Below are positions 36,291 to 48,572 of a stretch of DNA of 64,000 nt, one piece after another (position 1 is the first letter of the stretch; every line of letters starts with the position of its first letter). The notes under the pieces are model-generated. The model was given only the letters and a program-made list of their open reading frames with translations, was not told the origin of the DNA and searched no databases. This stretch comes from Balaenoptera acutorostrata (Eukaryota > Chordata > Mammalia > Artiodactyla > Balaenopteridae): the NCBI RefSeq assembly GCF_949987535.1, contig NC_080081.1, forward strand, positions 37,364,428-37,428,427, given 5' to 3'. A program made the position numbers and the translations under genes.

Positions 36291-39200
36291 CCTATAGAGC
36301 ACAAAGCTGGTTATAGAATTTTCCAGGGATTTCAAAAAGGTTATTTGTAGATTTTGCTTTTGTTTTTGTTTTTTTGCCTATTCTGGATTTTATAAAGTGT
36401 CTACAAATACCATGCTACCTTTAGTAGTAATAATAAGTACAGTACAGTATAGATTTACGAAGCTCAGATTGGGCTTTTCTAGATAATTTAACTATCATGC
36501 TTTTTCAGTTTTGAAGGACAAAATTAGTTCAAAACGAATAAGGGAACAATTTTTCTATTTTGTTAAATATGTAAAAAATACTTTGTTCTTGAAAACATTA
36601 AAATATTGGTTTTAATTCATGTTTATCATATGCATTTTCAAAATTAAAGTTTATAATTATTTTACTTTCAAAAGTGAACTTTGTCTGCTGTCAGAATCCA
36701 GTATTGTTTTGTTATTTCTAAAATCTTTTGTATAAAATCTTATGGATAATTGAATCTTGCATATTTCTGAATGGAAAGTTTGAGTGCTTAAAATCTTACT
36801 TATGAGCCTTCTGTAGCAAGTCTTTAGTATTCTGTGATGTGCATTTCGATTACTAAACTTAATGTTGTCTCTTCTTTTTCCCTCTTTTTTTTGCTCTTTC
36901 TTTCTTATTTAAACACTTTAATTTGTTATATTTCATGAATTTTAATATTAACTATTTAATATATAGAACAATGAAACAATAGAACCATGTATCAACCACT
37001 CAAATTAGATTATATTTGTATCATTAATTAATATTATGTCATATTTCCTTTAGATACATTTTTTTAAAGCAATAGTATATTATGTACAATTGAAGCACCT
37101 TTGCTCTCTCTGTGTTCTCACTACTGCTTTCTGGGTGTTTCTTTGCATCTTTGCCATCCATTTTTTAATGATACATGCATTATAAAACTTTTTATGATGC
37201 TTGTGTGCCTTTGTAAACAATGTTTCTATGTAAGTGTATATATTTAAAGTCATACACACATACTGTATTATTTTTCTGCAAGTTGATCACATCTGAGCAA
37301 AGTATTTTTGAGGTATAACTGTGTTGATAAAAGGTTGATACAGTTAAACTCATTTTAACTGACATGTAATAGTAGATGGTATAATCTATGCTTGACACAT
37401 ATAAATAAAAGAAAACCAAACATTTCTTATTGTTAATTTTATATTTCTTGGGCTTCCTTAATAACAAAATGACATATTTATTTTCCTTTATATTCTCACA
37501 TCAACTTGCTCATTACAAGTTAAAATGATATGAGGCACCAAGTGTTATGCCAATCCTCTTCACATTCAAATGTGCATATTCTGTAAATGATAAAACCTAC
37601 AAAACACTCTGATGACCCTACCTTGCAATTATGACAGTTACTCAAGAAACATGATAACGATTATTGCGCTTAACAATGCTGTTTTTTTTCCTACACATAC
37701 TTTTTGTTTGCTTACTTGCTTGCCTCTTGTTTGTTGCTTTGTCTTCTCCAGAAGAATGTTACAGAAGTACGCATCCAATATAACAACCACTTTTTAATGT
37801 CCTAATTGTATTATTTTTCTCAGGCAAGTTCATTTTTGAAAATATTTAAATAGAAAATCTATGTTAAAGATAAAATGTTTAGATGTGGCATTATTTTTCT
37901 CCATATTAGATAGAGTGTTAGGAAAGCTTTTCTTGCAAAAATCATGTGATTTTATGAACAGATGTTTGATATTGTAATAACTACCATGGACTTGTAAATA
38001 CTGTTATGTTTGAATCATCTGATCTGAAACTATATTCTATGTTTTTAAAATTAAATGTCATAATTAATCTTATTTTTATATTCTTCCATGACCCAATTTA
38101 TGGACCTAACCTGTCTCAGCATCTCTGAGCTGAATGGATATCTGGTCCCTGAACACCTGGTGCCAGATTTATGGTGACATGAAAATTATGTATTTATTTA
38201 ATCTATTCGAACCACCATTTTTTACTCTAAGAAAAAATTAAATTTTTGGCATAAGTATATGTTAAGTAAAGGTTGTTTTCCTAAAACGCCAGTGGGAACT
38301 CATATTAAAACTGTCATTTTAAAAAATGATGTGAGGATTTCAAAATTTCCCATGAACTCTTTTTTTAGATCTTCATGAAATATTTGTCCCTTGATAAGTC
38401 ATACATGTATCTCAGTTAATTCTTCTCATTTTTATTGTTGTTAGTGGTCCCTAAGATCGTAGAAAGAATGATATTGAATAAGTGAGGGCAAAGTTGTCAT
38501 AAGAACAAACAGTGAAAGTATATAGGATAACAAATTTTTTTTTTGATGGAATTCTAGATTCATTTAGCTGGTTCATAATCAGTCACTGAGAGTTACATAT
38601 TTCCATATTTTCCTTCTCCATATATAAAAAGTTATCTTGTTATCTTGGTTTGAAAAGTCAATACCCTTTCCAAGTACCTCATTATCACAAACTAATTTAG
38701 TCCCTGAAAAAATATGACTTCTTTAAGAAATAAGATGCTTTCTCATGATGTAGAAATCCAAATTTTATAATACTTTTTTTTTTGATAAAAACAATTGTGT
38801 ATTAGTTACCTGCTGTAAGACATGCAGGGCATAAAAAACTTTAATTTGAATTTAATGATTCTTTTCTTTCTCTGCATGAAACGCTGTACTACTTACTCTT
38901 TAGAGAAAGCAGTCATTTAATAAGAAATTAGTGAATGCTGACTCTTTGTACAGTTCCAGACTTTGTATTTATCAAAAGATCGCTCCTCAGACTATAGGGT
39001 ATTTTGTAAATGGCAACACTATTTTTCACATTCTGACTACTGAGAAACTTAATTTCAGTGGCTTTTACTCAAGTATAAAAATATGTAGAATAATTTTTCT
39101 CCTAAAATAAATATTAGGGTGGAAAATAAATAAATATTTCAGGTACTTTCCTCAAACCCTTCGGATACAATCATCCAAGGATGTTTATAATATCAAAATA

Positions 39201-39415
39201 CTTTCAGGTAAGCTATATCCTTTCTTGTCTCCATTAAAAGTCATTGTCACATAGCATGTAACATGCAAAATTCAATGGAATTATTTGTAACCCAGATATC
39301 TTGCCTAACCTTCAGCCTAATTCAGTAATACCTCTGTAATATTGCTTGCAAGCATAACTTCTCATTTAATCTATTTTTCATAAATCTGGATATTGATAAC
39401 AGTAGCCGAAACTTG
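36291..39415. other. AT-rich unassigned sequence
   Basis: No gene or confident repeat is seen. The short open frames at 37192-37467 (-) and 37612-37797 (+) have no recognisable domain. Confidence 0.55.
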
Positions 39416-39620
39416 TATAACACTCTGGAGTTGCTAAACACTACATAGATGATACCCTATTTAATTCAGCCTTCACTTGAGATGAGGAATCCTGGGAAAT
39501 TATCTCTACTGCACAGTTGAGGAAATTAGTCCTGTAAAGAATTATTGATTTTTCACAAGGCTAAACATTATCAAATGTCAAGGCTGGGAATAAAGTGCAA
39601 GCCTAAAGATCTTATAATTA
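39416..39620 (-). mobile_element. MIR SINE fragment
   Basis: The + strand text around 39480-39560 ('ttgagatgaggaa', 'cacagttgaggaaattag', 'ttttcacaaggct') is the reverse of the MIR core and 3' half. It is old and diverged. It has no effect on neighbouring features. Confidence 0.5.
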
Positions 39621-39899
39621 TACCATGTGATTTTTCTGTGTGTGAACTGGTCATAGAGAGCTTCTACTTCCATTGATTCTACTAACATCTACTTGCTGTT
39701 AAAAAAATATATCAATTATACATGTCTTGCCAAAATCTCTCTCTGATGTTACAGACTAGATGGGAATTTTTACTTTGCTATGGCTAGGAAATCAAGTGAC
39801 AGGCTCCTAGTTGCAAGTCCCCTCCCCCCAATATCTGTTCTCCCATTTCTCCATGTTAATAGTTTTAGCTGAGTACAGCCTGCTGGTCTGAAGAATTCA

Positions 39900-40735
39900 T
39901 TTCCTACATTACCTTGTTGTGTTCCCTTTTCCCACTGCCTTTCCCTTCTGATGTGTCACCCACTTTAGTTTCCAGCTCCAAAATCTCTCTGGACAGTATA
40001 CTTTGGCCTCATCACCACAGACTTTTCCATCCTTCAGGTCATCTTCATCTCCTTCTGAAAAATTTTACAGCTTTTAACTGTTATCACTCTCTTCATTGTT
40101 GTTCCTCTTCCTCTATTTTAACTAGGACACTCATGTGAAAAAAAAAAAAAACAACAAAACTTTTTTTTCCCACCGTTTAATAGTCATCCCTCATCTTCAG
40201 GATAAACTCCAATTCCTATATATGCCTTACAAGACCTACCGTCATTTGAGCCTTTTTCTTGTTATTTGCAACAGATTTTGCCATACTCCCCGCAGAGACT
40301 CTATAATTCATCCCTGCACAATTATTTTCAAATCCTCCAAAGTACAACCTCTTTCACTAGCCCCAAGTCTTTATACAATCTTATTCTCTCCTTGAATCTA
40401 TCTGCATTTCTCTTATCACCATAGTTTTCTAACTCTCCCACATCCTTCAGTATTTATTCACTTCCTGATAGCAATGTGTTTCTCTTGTTTACTGGCTAGT
40501 TTAGGTGACCCTTTTATGTAAATTCTTTGTTTCCCTGTCATAGCACTAATTACTGTTGGTTGCATTACAGTCAATGTATCAACCCCTCATCTTTAAAAGA
40601 CTAAAGTCTCTTTATGTACATTGACTATATTTTATTATTTCACTGTAAATATTCTATGTCCAGCTCAGTGTGTGGCAGAAATTCAACACTCAATAGATAT
40701 TTGTTGAGTTAATATAAAAATGAAAGAATGGAATT
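39900..40735 (+). mobile_element. LINE-2 3' end fragment
   Basis: About 40195-40260 matches the L2 'aggataaactccaa...ccttacaagaccta' region. 40660-40730 matches the classical L2 3' end ('cagctcagtgtgtggcag', 'caatagatatttgttgagt'). Open frames across it are remnants or chance. An A13/T8 imperfect palindrome at about 40138-40170 interrupts it. The 5' boundary is uncertain. Confidence 0.6.
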
Positions 40736-40736
40736 T

Positions 40737-41070
40737 TCTTAGTTTGCTTGGACTTCTGTAACAGAATACCACAGACTAGGTGGCTTGCACACAAAAAAAT
40801 TATTTCTCACATTCCTGGAGACTGGCAACTCCAAGATCAAGGTGATAGCAGATTTGATGTCTGGCTTCCTGGTTTGCAGATGGCCATCTTTTCCTTTTAT
40901 CTGTGCATAGCAAAGAGCAGAGAGTGAAACAAGCTCTCCAGTCTAGTAAAGGCACTGATCTCATTCATGGGGGCTCCACCTTTGTGACTTAATTACAGCC
41001 CAAAGGCACACCTACTAACACCATCACATTAAGGGTTAGTCTTTCAAGATATGCATTTTGAGAGAACACA
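40737..41070 (-). mobile_element. MaLR-type LTR fragment (MLT1/MST-like)
   Basis: The minus strand reads as the 3' portion of a MaLR LTR. The + strand shows 'acagaataccacagactaggtgg' at the left end and 'catcacattaagggttag' near the right end, with 'ctccacctttgtgacttaattac' between. It directly abuts the L2 end. No internal viral sequence is present. Confidence 0.65.
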
Positions 41071-41190
41071 AGTGTTCAGTACGTAAGATAAATCATTATT
41101 ACTTTTGAGAAAGTTGTTTTAAACAATGGAAAATAGTACTCCCCAGCTGTATGTCTAACTCTTTAAAGAAAATGCTTTCATTACCTTTAG

Positions 41191-41197
<7 letters not shown>

Positions 41198-41225
<28 letters not shown>
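41198..41225. repeat. Poly(A) tract
   Basis: 28 uninterrupted A. No L1 or SINE body is recognisable immediately to its left. Confidence 0.9.
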
Positions 41226-41227
<2 letters not shown>

Positions 41228-42250
41228 ACATCATTCACTTGAATATGTTTGTTAGATTTTGGGGACTTTGTAACTTGTGGTGCTCAGAGCTGATCTTGCT
41301 AGATCCAGTGTTATCTGAGCAGGGTTGACAGCTATGAAGCCTTCTCTACTTTAATATGGACACTGTGGTTGTATTAATTCTAAGTCAAAATTGCCTTTCT
41401 GACAGCCCTGTCATGCTACTGATGTATATTCCACTTGTAGTAAACTTTAACTCCAGGTCTATTTCACTTAAACTGTTAGAAATTCACAACTCACCTGTCC
41501 TGTAGTTTGCATTTGGTTCCTGAATTTAAGTTCAGCAATAAATTAGGAAATGAATTATTCAATATTGCCAGTAGCTCATATTGCTGTTCTTGTTTTCTAC
41601 TCTAAAGGCATCCAGTGATACTTGGTGAATTTTGAATATAATGTTCCTTCACAGTGTTTTTTTTTTTTTTTTTTCTATTGCTGCAGTCATGAAAGGTATG
41701 TAGTATGCTGAGCCACCAAATACTTCACTTCTGCTTTTGCTTTACCAGGCATTGAAAATATGGACCTTGACCTTGCTAAACTGTTCAATTATCTAGTGAC
41801 TCCTCTGTTTCCTTTAAGAAATTTGTGTGACAAAGATTGAAGTTTGCAATAGTTTCCATACCTCTGACTGCCTTTCATCTGAGGAAAACTCACATTGAGA
41901 ATTCTGAAACGGCTATTCTTAAAACTTATGCATGATTTTTTACTTTACTGTTCTGTCAAACAACTTTCTTTTATTCCTAAAGTAATGCTTATTAGAACTT
42001 GGGTTTTCAAAATAAATATTTTCACATTTTTATGAAAGTGTTTCAGTGCTAGATATCATACTAATAAAATGCAATGGCCTATATTATCTAAAAAGAGGAA
42101 ATGTACATATATATGTCATATGTATATCTCACAGGTATTGTAAACTTTAAAGAAAGATATTTCAGGATTCCCGCTGATTAATATGTGAGAGTGACATTAT
42201 TAGACTCCTGTTATAATTTAGTAGTTAAAGCACCTTTGAATGGAAAAATA

Positions 42251-42273
42251 AAAAAAAAAAAAAAAAAAAAAAA
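42251..42273. repeat. Poly(A) tract
   Basis: 23 uninterrupted A, with no recognisable element attached. Confidence 0.9.
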
Positions 42274-42472
42274 CAGGCCAATGGCTAAAAGTCATGATTC
42301 TTGCTCTTTCTCACTAAAGATATAGGAAAAAAAAAATAATAATAAAACCCCAAAACTTGAATTTTAATTTCTTCCTAGAATTCTTTGTTATAATGTGGAG
42401 TTGGTAAAATATTTGGTGATTTAGTGAGGGATGTTTTTCATTGAGATTTTCATTTCAATTTGATGTCTTTAC

Positions 42473-42523
42473 TTCTCTCTCTCTCTCTCTCTCCATATAT
42501 ATGTGTATACACATATATATATA

Positions 42524-42563
<40 letters not shown>

Positions 42564-42590
42564 ACATATACACACACACACATATATATA
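42473..42590. repeat. Compound (CT)n-(TA)n-(CA)n microsatellite
   Basis: A CT run, an interrupted TA run of about 60 bp, and a CA-rich run lie next to each other. The open frame 42441-42641 is only a translation of this repeat. Confidence 0.95.
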
Positions 42591-42599
42591 CTTTTATCT

Positions 42600-43880
42600 G
42601 TGTACCTATATCTATATTTGTATCTCTGTAAAGTAGAATAAATTTTCAACTAATTATGAGAGAATATATGTATCACAGTTGCTAAATGATCATTTGACTT
42701 TAATTATTTGGCAAAAAGATGGGAATACCTACAATTTAAATGATTTAATAAGAAGTACAAATGGACTACTTAATCATGGGTCTGTCTCAACAATCAACCA
42801 GGGTGAAAAGGTGACATAAATCTTCTAGAAATAAAACATCTTTATGTTAAAATCATGTCTCTGTTTTATTTTGAATTGTCTCTATTATATATGTTGTCTT
42901 ACTGATGACTTAGAGGGGAAAAGGAGTAAAATAATCATAAGGAATACATACACTACTGAAATAAGGTGGGTTTTTTTTTTGCCATTTTCTTAGACAAAGG
43001 CACACTTTCAAGTACCTATATCTATTTGTAACTATAAGTTAACTGAAATTAAAATATGAAAACAAAATCAATGCAAAAATTGCACTGGACAGATTACAGA
43101 GGCAAGGAAGTCTTTTTCCAAGGTCACTGAAATAAAAGAGAGAGGTCAGAACTCAGTTTGAGTTCAACTCCACTGAAACAAAAGCCTGGAGAATTTTTAA
43201 GGCCTGGAGTTAGGGGATTTTAGGCTATTTGTGTTTCTGAATTGGCTTTACCAAAATGAAAAGTAAACTTTCTCTCATATCTTCATATCAGGAGGTAGTT
43301 TTACAATTTGGTGTTAGCCTACCAAAGTTATGTTCCTTGAGAAAGACATTCCTATTTTGTAAACTAGCAAGAAGCTTTTAAAAAGATTTACATCTCAAAG
43401 GAGCAGAGAAAGAATTTCCAAGTATAGGTTTTCTAAAGCAAAGGCTCTAAGAAAAAGAAGGTTAAGGGGACTGGTGTCAGGAAGAGTCCTGTCCAAAATT
43501 TAGTCAAGTTGTGGGGAATATTAAGCCAATCTTGGTCAAGGAACATTCAAAATCTCTTTACCCCTGTGAAATTTTATCTAATCATTCTAACCCACAATTC
43601 TTTCCCTTCTATCAGTTCTTGGAACTAAGTCACAGTGGTATTCCACATGCTGGAACAGCTTACAAACATTTTTGATTGGGGTACATTGTTTAAAATATTT
43701 TAGTTTGAATTTCTTTCAACAGGAATGGAGTCTCAAGTTCACAATCATTCCCACCAGTACTTAATATTTTATAACCATCTGATTTCCTAATTTCAATCAT
43801 CTGCTATGTCCCTAAAGGCATTTGAATTTAAAACCACTGCAATTCACTTGAGCTTTAATACTTTTAGCGTTGTTAGTTGC
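42600..43880. other. Unassigned sequence
   Basis: No gene or repeat family was recognised. Confidence 0.5.
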
Positions 43881-43884
43881 TATA

Positions 43885-44270
43885 TTATTCAGGGTTTTAC
43901 AGAGAAATGGAATCAATTGTCTGTTTATACAAAGAGAAAAAGATCTATTTTAAGGAATTGACTCATACAGTTATGACAAGACCAAAATGTGTAGAGCAGA
44001 CCAGCAGGGTGGAATTTCAGGCAGAATTTGATCTTGAACTCTTGAGTCTGAAGGCAGACTAGAGGAGAATTCTTTTCTCTTCAGGGGACCTGTCTTTTCT
44101 CTTAAGACCTTCAATTGACTGCATAAGGCCCACCCACATTATGGAGCATATTCTGCTTTACTTGGGGATCATTAATAAAGGCAATTATCTAATGCTATCC
44201 TCTAAGAAAATTGATTACATAAGGTATAAGTAAGATTAAGGCCACTTAGATTCTTGAACATCTAAAAATA
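43885..44270 (-). mobile_element. Interspersed repeat, family uncertain
   Basis: Text such as 'agagaaatggaatcaattg', 'ttaaggaattgactcatacag' and 'ataaggcccacccacattatgg' followed by 'attctgctttact' is a very common mammalian repeat. I recognise the pattern but cannot name the family safely (LTR or DNA transposon). The open frame 43877-44062 is part of it. A related fragment lies at 62738-62860. Confidence 0.5.
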
Positions 44271-44439
44271 GTGTTTATTAAAACAATAATTTTCAATGCA
44301 ATTAATTTAAAAAGAGTCAAAAATTCAAACTAACAAATAGTTCTTGTCAACTTTTCAAAAGCAAGGTGTGTAAAACATTAACAGCTTACTAGTGAATGTC
44401 ATATTTTACTTTTTTCTTGTCTGTATATTTTTTTCTTTA

Positions 44440-45157
44440 AAATATTTTAAACATCATAGCGCTATGTCTAATAGTGAAAATCCTGCTTAATCCCCAAAGC
44501 GTATGCCCCCAAACCAACGTTATCCAGTTAGTACAGAATCTTAGCAGATGGATTGTACCAAGAAATACACAACTAAGCCAATACACATCTGTATTGTAAA
44601 CAATGCCAGAGTATATGTATTGTTTTATACTTCATTTTTCAATTGGTAGGTGATTAACATCCTTCCTGTCATAAGATATATATCTACTTTTTTAATAGCT
44701 GCATGTGACTTTTTTGAGAATTAAGTTAAATTTAAACTATTTTCATTATTGAACATTTCAGTCATCTACATATTGTTTCTTTGCAGACAGAATTGCAAAT
44801 AACATCCTTATGCATATATTTTCAAGCAGCATACTTTTACATATGAATTTTACAATTGTACAGGTTATTTCACTATATATGTTTAGTATGGAAAATAACA
44901 ATTCATCACAAAATAGAAGTTTTGGAAAGGCAATGTTATGGTACTTGAAGGTTCAAATTAACTTTGACATATTTACTGGCAAACCACTTATTGTTTCTTA
45001 CATTGTTGCTGGTATTATAATTTTAAAATATCTACATAAAATTCTACCTATTCTTGTTTTCCAAATTATCAGTCTATTCAACTTTTCTGTTCGTGCAATT
45101 CATAAATTTTCTTTTCATAAAAACATAAAATCTCTTCACCTTTGATTAAATAAAACT
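44440..45157 (-). mobile_element. Possible old L1M 3' end fragment
   Basis: The order of phrases around 44640-44860 resembles, at high divergence, the reversed 3' region of old L1s: a 'tgattaacatcc' stretch, an 'acagaattgcaaataacatcctta' stretch and then 'tacatatgaattt'. No clear boundaries and no TSD. Confidence 0.3.
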
Positions 45158-45169
45158 CCTCAGCTAATT
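45158..45169. repeat. Left repeat bounding the twin-primed L1
   Basis: CCTCAGCTAATT; its partner CCTTAGCTAATT is at 50747-50758 (11 of 12 bases identical). Confidence 0.6.
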
Positions 45170-45593
45170 CTTTTTTTTTTAATAGATATTTATTGGAGTA
45201 TAATTGCTTCACAATACTGTGTTAGTTTCTGTTGTACAACAAAGTGAATCAACCACATGCATACATATATCCCCATATCCCCTCCCTCTTGAGTCTCCCT
45301 CCCACCCTCCCTATCCCACCCCTCTAGGTCGTCGCAAAGCACCAAGCTGATCTCCCTGTGCTATGCAGCTGCTTCCCACTAGCTATTTTACATTTGGTAG
45401 TGTATATATGTCCATGCTGCTCTCACTTCTCCCCAGCTTCCCCCTCCCCCACCCATGTCCTCAAGTCCATTCTCTACGTCTATATCTTTATTCCTGCCCT
45501 GCCACTAAGTTCATCAGTACAATTTTTTTTTTTTTTAGATTCCATATCTATGCATTAGCATAAGGTATTTGTTTTTCTCTTTCTGACTTACTT
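45170..45593 (-). mobile_element. L1 3' UTR piece of the twin-primed L1
   Basis: A T-run tail (45171-45180) and then the reversed L1-A-type 3' UTR, ending within the ORF2 C-terminus ('tttttctctttctgactta'). The same 29 bp that end this piece (45565-45593) begin the continuing piece at 48573. The open frames 45358-45558 and 45363-45563 are reverse-strand readings of the 3' UTR, not genes. Confidence 0.8.
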
Positions 45594-45753
45594 GGCATGA
45601 TCACCAAATTACCCTTAAATTCAGAGTAAACTTACTGTAACACCACTAAAAGTGTATATAGTATTGTTTTTTTCTCTTTCCACTGAAATTTGTCCTCATC
45701 AATTCCTCATAGAATTATTTATTACTTGTTCATTTATTTATTTAAATTAAGAC

Positions 45754-46097
45754 TTTTTTTTATAAATTTATTTATTTAATTATTTTTTTTTAATTTTTGG
45801 CTGTGTTGGGTCTTTGTTGCTGCGTGCGGGCTTTCTCTAGTTGCGGTGAGCGGGGGCTACTCTTCATTGCAGTGTGTGGGCTTCTCATTGCGGTGGCTTC
45901 CCTTGTTGCATAGCACAGGCTCTAGGCGTGTGGGCTTCAGTAGTTGTGGCTTGTGGGCTCTAGAGCACAGGCTCAGTAGTTTTGGTGCCCGGGCTTAGTT
46001 GGTCTGTGGCACGTGGGATCTTCCCAGACCAGGGATCGAACCCGTGTCCCCTGCATTAGCAGTCAGATTCTTAACCACTGCGTCACCAGGGAAGCCC
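45754..46097 (-). mobile_element. CHR-type SINE
   Basis: The reversed tail (TTTA-rich, 45754-45795) is followed by the reversed body ('ggctgtgttgggtctttgttg', 'ctctagttgcggtgagcggg') and the promoter head. The B box on the minus strand is near 46032-46042. It is flanked by imperfect TSDs beginning 'ttaaga' (45747 and 46098). It lies in an old L1M fragment. Confidence 0.9.
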
Positions 46098-46784
46098 TTA
46101 AGATTTTATTTTTTTACAGCAGTTTTAGGTTCACATAAAATTGAGGGTAAGGTGCATAGATTTCCCAAATACCCCCTACCCTGATACATGCATAGCTTCA
46201 TCATTATCAAAACCACTCACTAAGTGTTACAACTGTGAGAAATGATGAACCTACATTAACACATCATAATCACCTGGAGTCCAAGGTTACATTATAATTA
46301 CCCTTGGTGTTGTACATTCTGTGGGTTCAGACAAAAGTATGATATGCGTTCATCATTATGTTATCATACAGAGTATTTTCACTGCCCTAAAATCCTCTAT
46401 GCTTCACCTATTCATACCCACTATCCCCAACCCCTGGCAGCCATGATCTTTTCACTTTCTTCAGATTTTTCTTATTCCAAAAGGTTATACAGCTGAAACC
46501 TAACATTATGAAGCCTTTTCCAGTTTGGCTTCTTTCTCTCCTCTTTTCATGTCTTCATAGTTCATTTCTTTTTAGTGCCACTGTCTAGGTATACCAGAGT
46601 TTATCCATTCATGTATGGACGGACATCTTGGTTGCTTCCAAGTATTGGCAATTACAAATGAAGCTTCCAGAACATCCATGGGCAGGTTTTGTGTGGACAT
46701 AATTTTTCAACTCCTTTGGGTAAATACCAAGGAGCATGATTACTGGATCATATGGTGAAAGTATGTGTAGTATTGTCAGAAACT
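46098..46784 (-). mobile_element. Old L1M (L1MB-like) 3' UTR and ORF2 end
   Basis: Reversed old-L1 3' end. Phrases include 'acagcagttttaggttcac', 'gatgaacctacattaaca', 'cagagtattttcactgccct', 'ggacatcttggttgcttcc' and 'aactcctttgggtaaatacc'. It is cut on the right by a + strand L1 at 46785. All coding frames are lost. Confidence 0.75.
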
Positions 46785-48151
46785 TTCAACTGCTGAATGG
46801 ATGCAAAAACAAGACCTGTATATATGCTGCCTTCAAGAGACCCACTTCAGACCTAGGGACACATACAGACTGAAAGTGAGGTGATGGAAAAAGATATTCC
46901 ATGCAAATGGAAATCAAAAGAAAACTGGGGTAGCAATTCTCATATCAGAAAAAATAGACTTTAAGGTAAAGACTGTTACAAGAGACAAAGAAGGACACTA
47001 CATAATGATCAAGGGATCAATCCAAGAAGAAGATATAACAATTGTAAATATTTATGCACCCAACATAGGAGTACCTCAATACATAAGACAAATGCTAACA
47101 GCCATAAAAAGGGAAATTGGCAATAACACAATAATAGTAGGGGACTTTAACACCCTTCTTTCACCAATGGACATATCAGCCAAAATGAAAATAAATAAGG
47201 AAACACAAGCTTTAAATGATACATTAAACAAGATGTACTTAACTGATACTTATCGTACATTCCATCCAAAACAACAGAATACACTTTCTTCTCAAGTGCT
47301 CATGGAACATTCTCCAGGATAGATCATATCTTGGGTCACAAATCAAGCCTTGGTAAATTAAGAAAATTGAATCGTATCAAGTATCTTTTCCAACCACAAT
47401 GCTATGAGACTAGATATCAATTACCAGAAAAAATCTGTCAAAAATACAAACACATGGAGGCTAAACAATATACTATTTAATTACCAAGAGATCACTGAAG
47501 AAAACAAAGAGGAAATCAAAAAATACCTAGAAACAAATGACAATGAAAACATGATGACCCAAAACCTAAGGGATACAGCAAAAGCAGTTCTAAGAGGGAA
47601 GTTTATAGCAATAAATCCTACCTCAAGAAACAAGAAACATCTCAAATAAACAACCTAACCTTACACCTAAAGCAATTAGAGAAAGAAGAATAAAAAAACC
47701 CCACAGTTAGCAGAAGGAAAGAAATCATAAAGATCAGATCAGAAATAAATGAAAAAGAAATGAAGGAAACAATAGCAAAGATCAATAAAACTAAAGGCTG
47801 GTTCTTTGAGAAGATAAACAAAATTGATAAACCATTAGCCAGACTCATGAAGAAAAAAAGGGAGAAGACTCAAATCAATAGAATTAGAAATGAAAAAGGA
47901 GAATTAACAACTGACACTGCAGAAATACAAAGCATCATGAGAGATTACTACAAGCAACTCTATGCCAATAAAACGGACAACCTGGAAGAAATGGACAAAT
48001 TCTTAGAAAAGTACAACCTTCCGACACTGAACCAGGAAGAAATAGAAAATATAAACAGACCAGTCACAAGCACTGAAATTGAGACTGTTATTAAAAATCT
48101 TCCAACAAACAAAAGCCCAGGACCAGATGGCTTCACATGCAAATTCTATCA
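46785..48151 (+). pseudogene. L1 ORF2 fragment (endonuclease to start of RT)
   Basis: Covers ORF2 from about codon 26 of the L1-B numbering to the GPDGFT block near codon 475. It has several breaks; open parts are 47005-47322, 47404-47649 and 47760-48182. The endonuclease phrase VGDFNT is present near 47139. The fragment ends abruptly where a reversed L1 scrap begins. It lacks the 5' UTR, ORF1 and the 3' half. Confidence 0.85.
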
Positions 48152-48199
48152 AACAATTTCATTTCTTTTTATAGCTGAGTAATATTCCATTGTATATAT

Positions 48200-48215
48200 G
48201 AGCCACATCTTCTTT
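48200..48215. repeat. Left TSD of the SINE
   Basis: GAGCCACATCTTCTTT, repeated exactly at 48526-48541. Confidence 0.95.
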
Positions 48216-48525
48216 TTTTTTTTTAATAATTCTTTTTTTTTTAAATTATTTTTATTTATTTATGGCTGTGTTGGGTCTTCGTTTCTGTGCGAGGGCTTTC
48301 TCTAGTTGCGGCAAGTGGGGACCACTCTTCATCGCGGTGCATGGGCCTCTCACTATCGCGGCCTCTCTTGTTGCGGAGCACAGGCTCCAGACGCACAGGC
48401 TCAGTAATTGTGGCTCACAGGCCCAGCTGCTCCGCGGCATGTGGGATCTTCCCAGACCAGGGCTCAAACCCGTGCCCCCTGCATTAGCAGGCAGACTCTC
48501 AACCACTGCGCCACCAGGGAAGCCC
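48216..48525 (-). mobile_element. CHR-type SINE with perfect 16-bp TSD
   Basis: T-rich reversed tail (48216-48246), reversed body and head. The minus-strand B box equivalent is at about 48460-48472. The long open frames at 48262-48543 (+) and 48252-48506 (-) are readings of the SINE. The perfect TSD and the shared text with the 7601 and 45754 copies give a firm call. Confidence 0.95.
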
Positions 48526-48541
48526 GAGCCACATCTTCTTT
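48526..48541. repeat. Right TSD of the SINE
   Basis: Exact copy of the 16-mer at 48200-48215. Confidence 0.95.
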
Positions 48542-48572
48542 AGCCACTCCTCTATCAATGGACATTTAGGTT

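Larger units (their letters stand above)
41071..42470. other. Unassigned sequence with A and T tracts
   Basis: Holds an A28 run (41198-41225), a T18 run (41657-41674) and an A23 run (42251-42273). These may be tails of old retroposons, but no bodies were recognised. No gene. Confidence 0.5.
48152..48572 (-). mobile_element. 95-bp reversed L1 ORF2 scrap, split by a SINE
   Basis: 48152-48215 plus 48542-48572 read on the minus strand as the ORF2 C-terminal stretch from the 'NLNVH' equivalent to the 'KEMK' equivalent. The same stretch occurs again further right in the next reversed piece (near 48660-48745), so it is a partial duplicate. Confidence 0.7.

Noticed and set aside
42473..42590. CRISPR-like or other regularly spaced array
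   Set aside because: It is a simple dinucleotide repeat in a eukaryotic genome; there are no spacers.
45358..45563. Two overlapping + strand frames of 66 codons
   Set aside because: They read the reversed L1 3' UTR, which recurs at 58650-58950 with the same kind of frames.
48252..48543. Open frames of 84-93 codons on both strands
   Set aside because: They lie entirely in a reversed CHR SINE with a perfect TSD.
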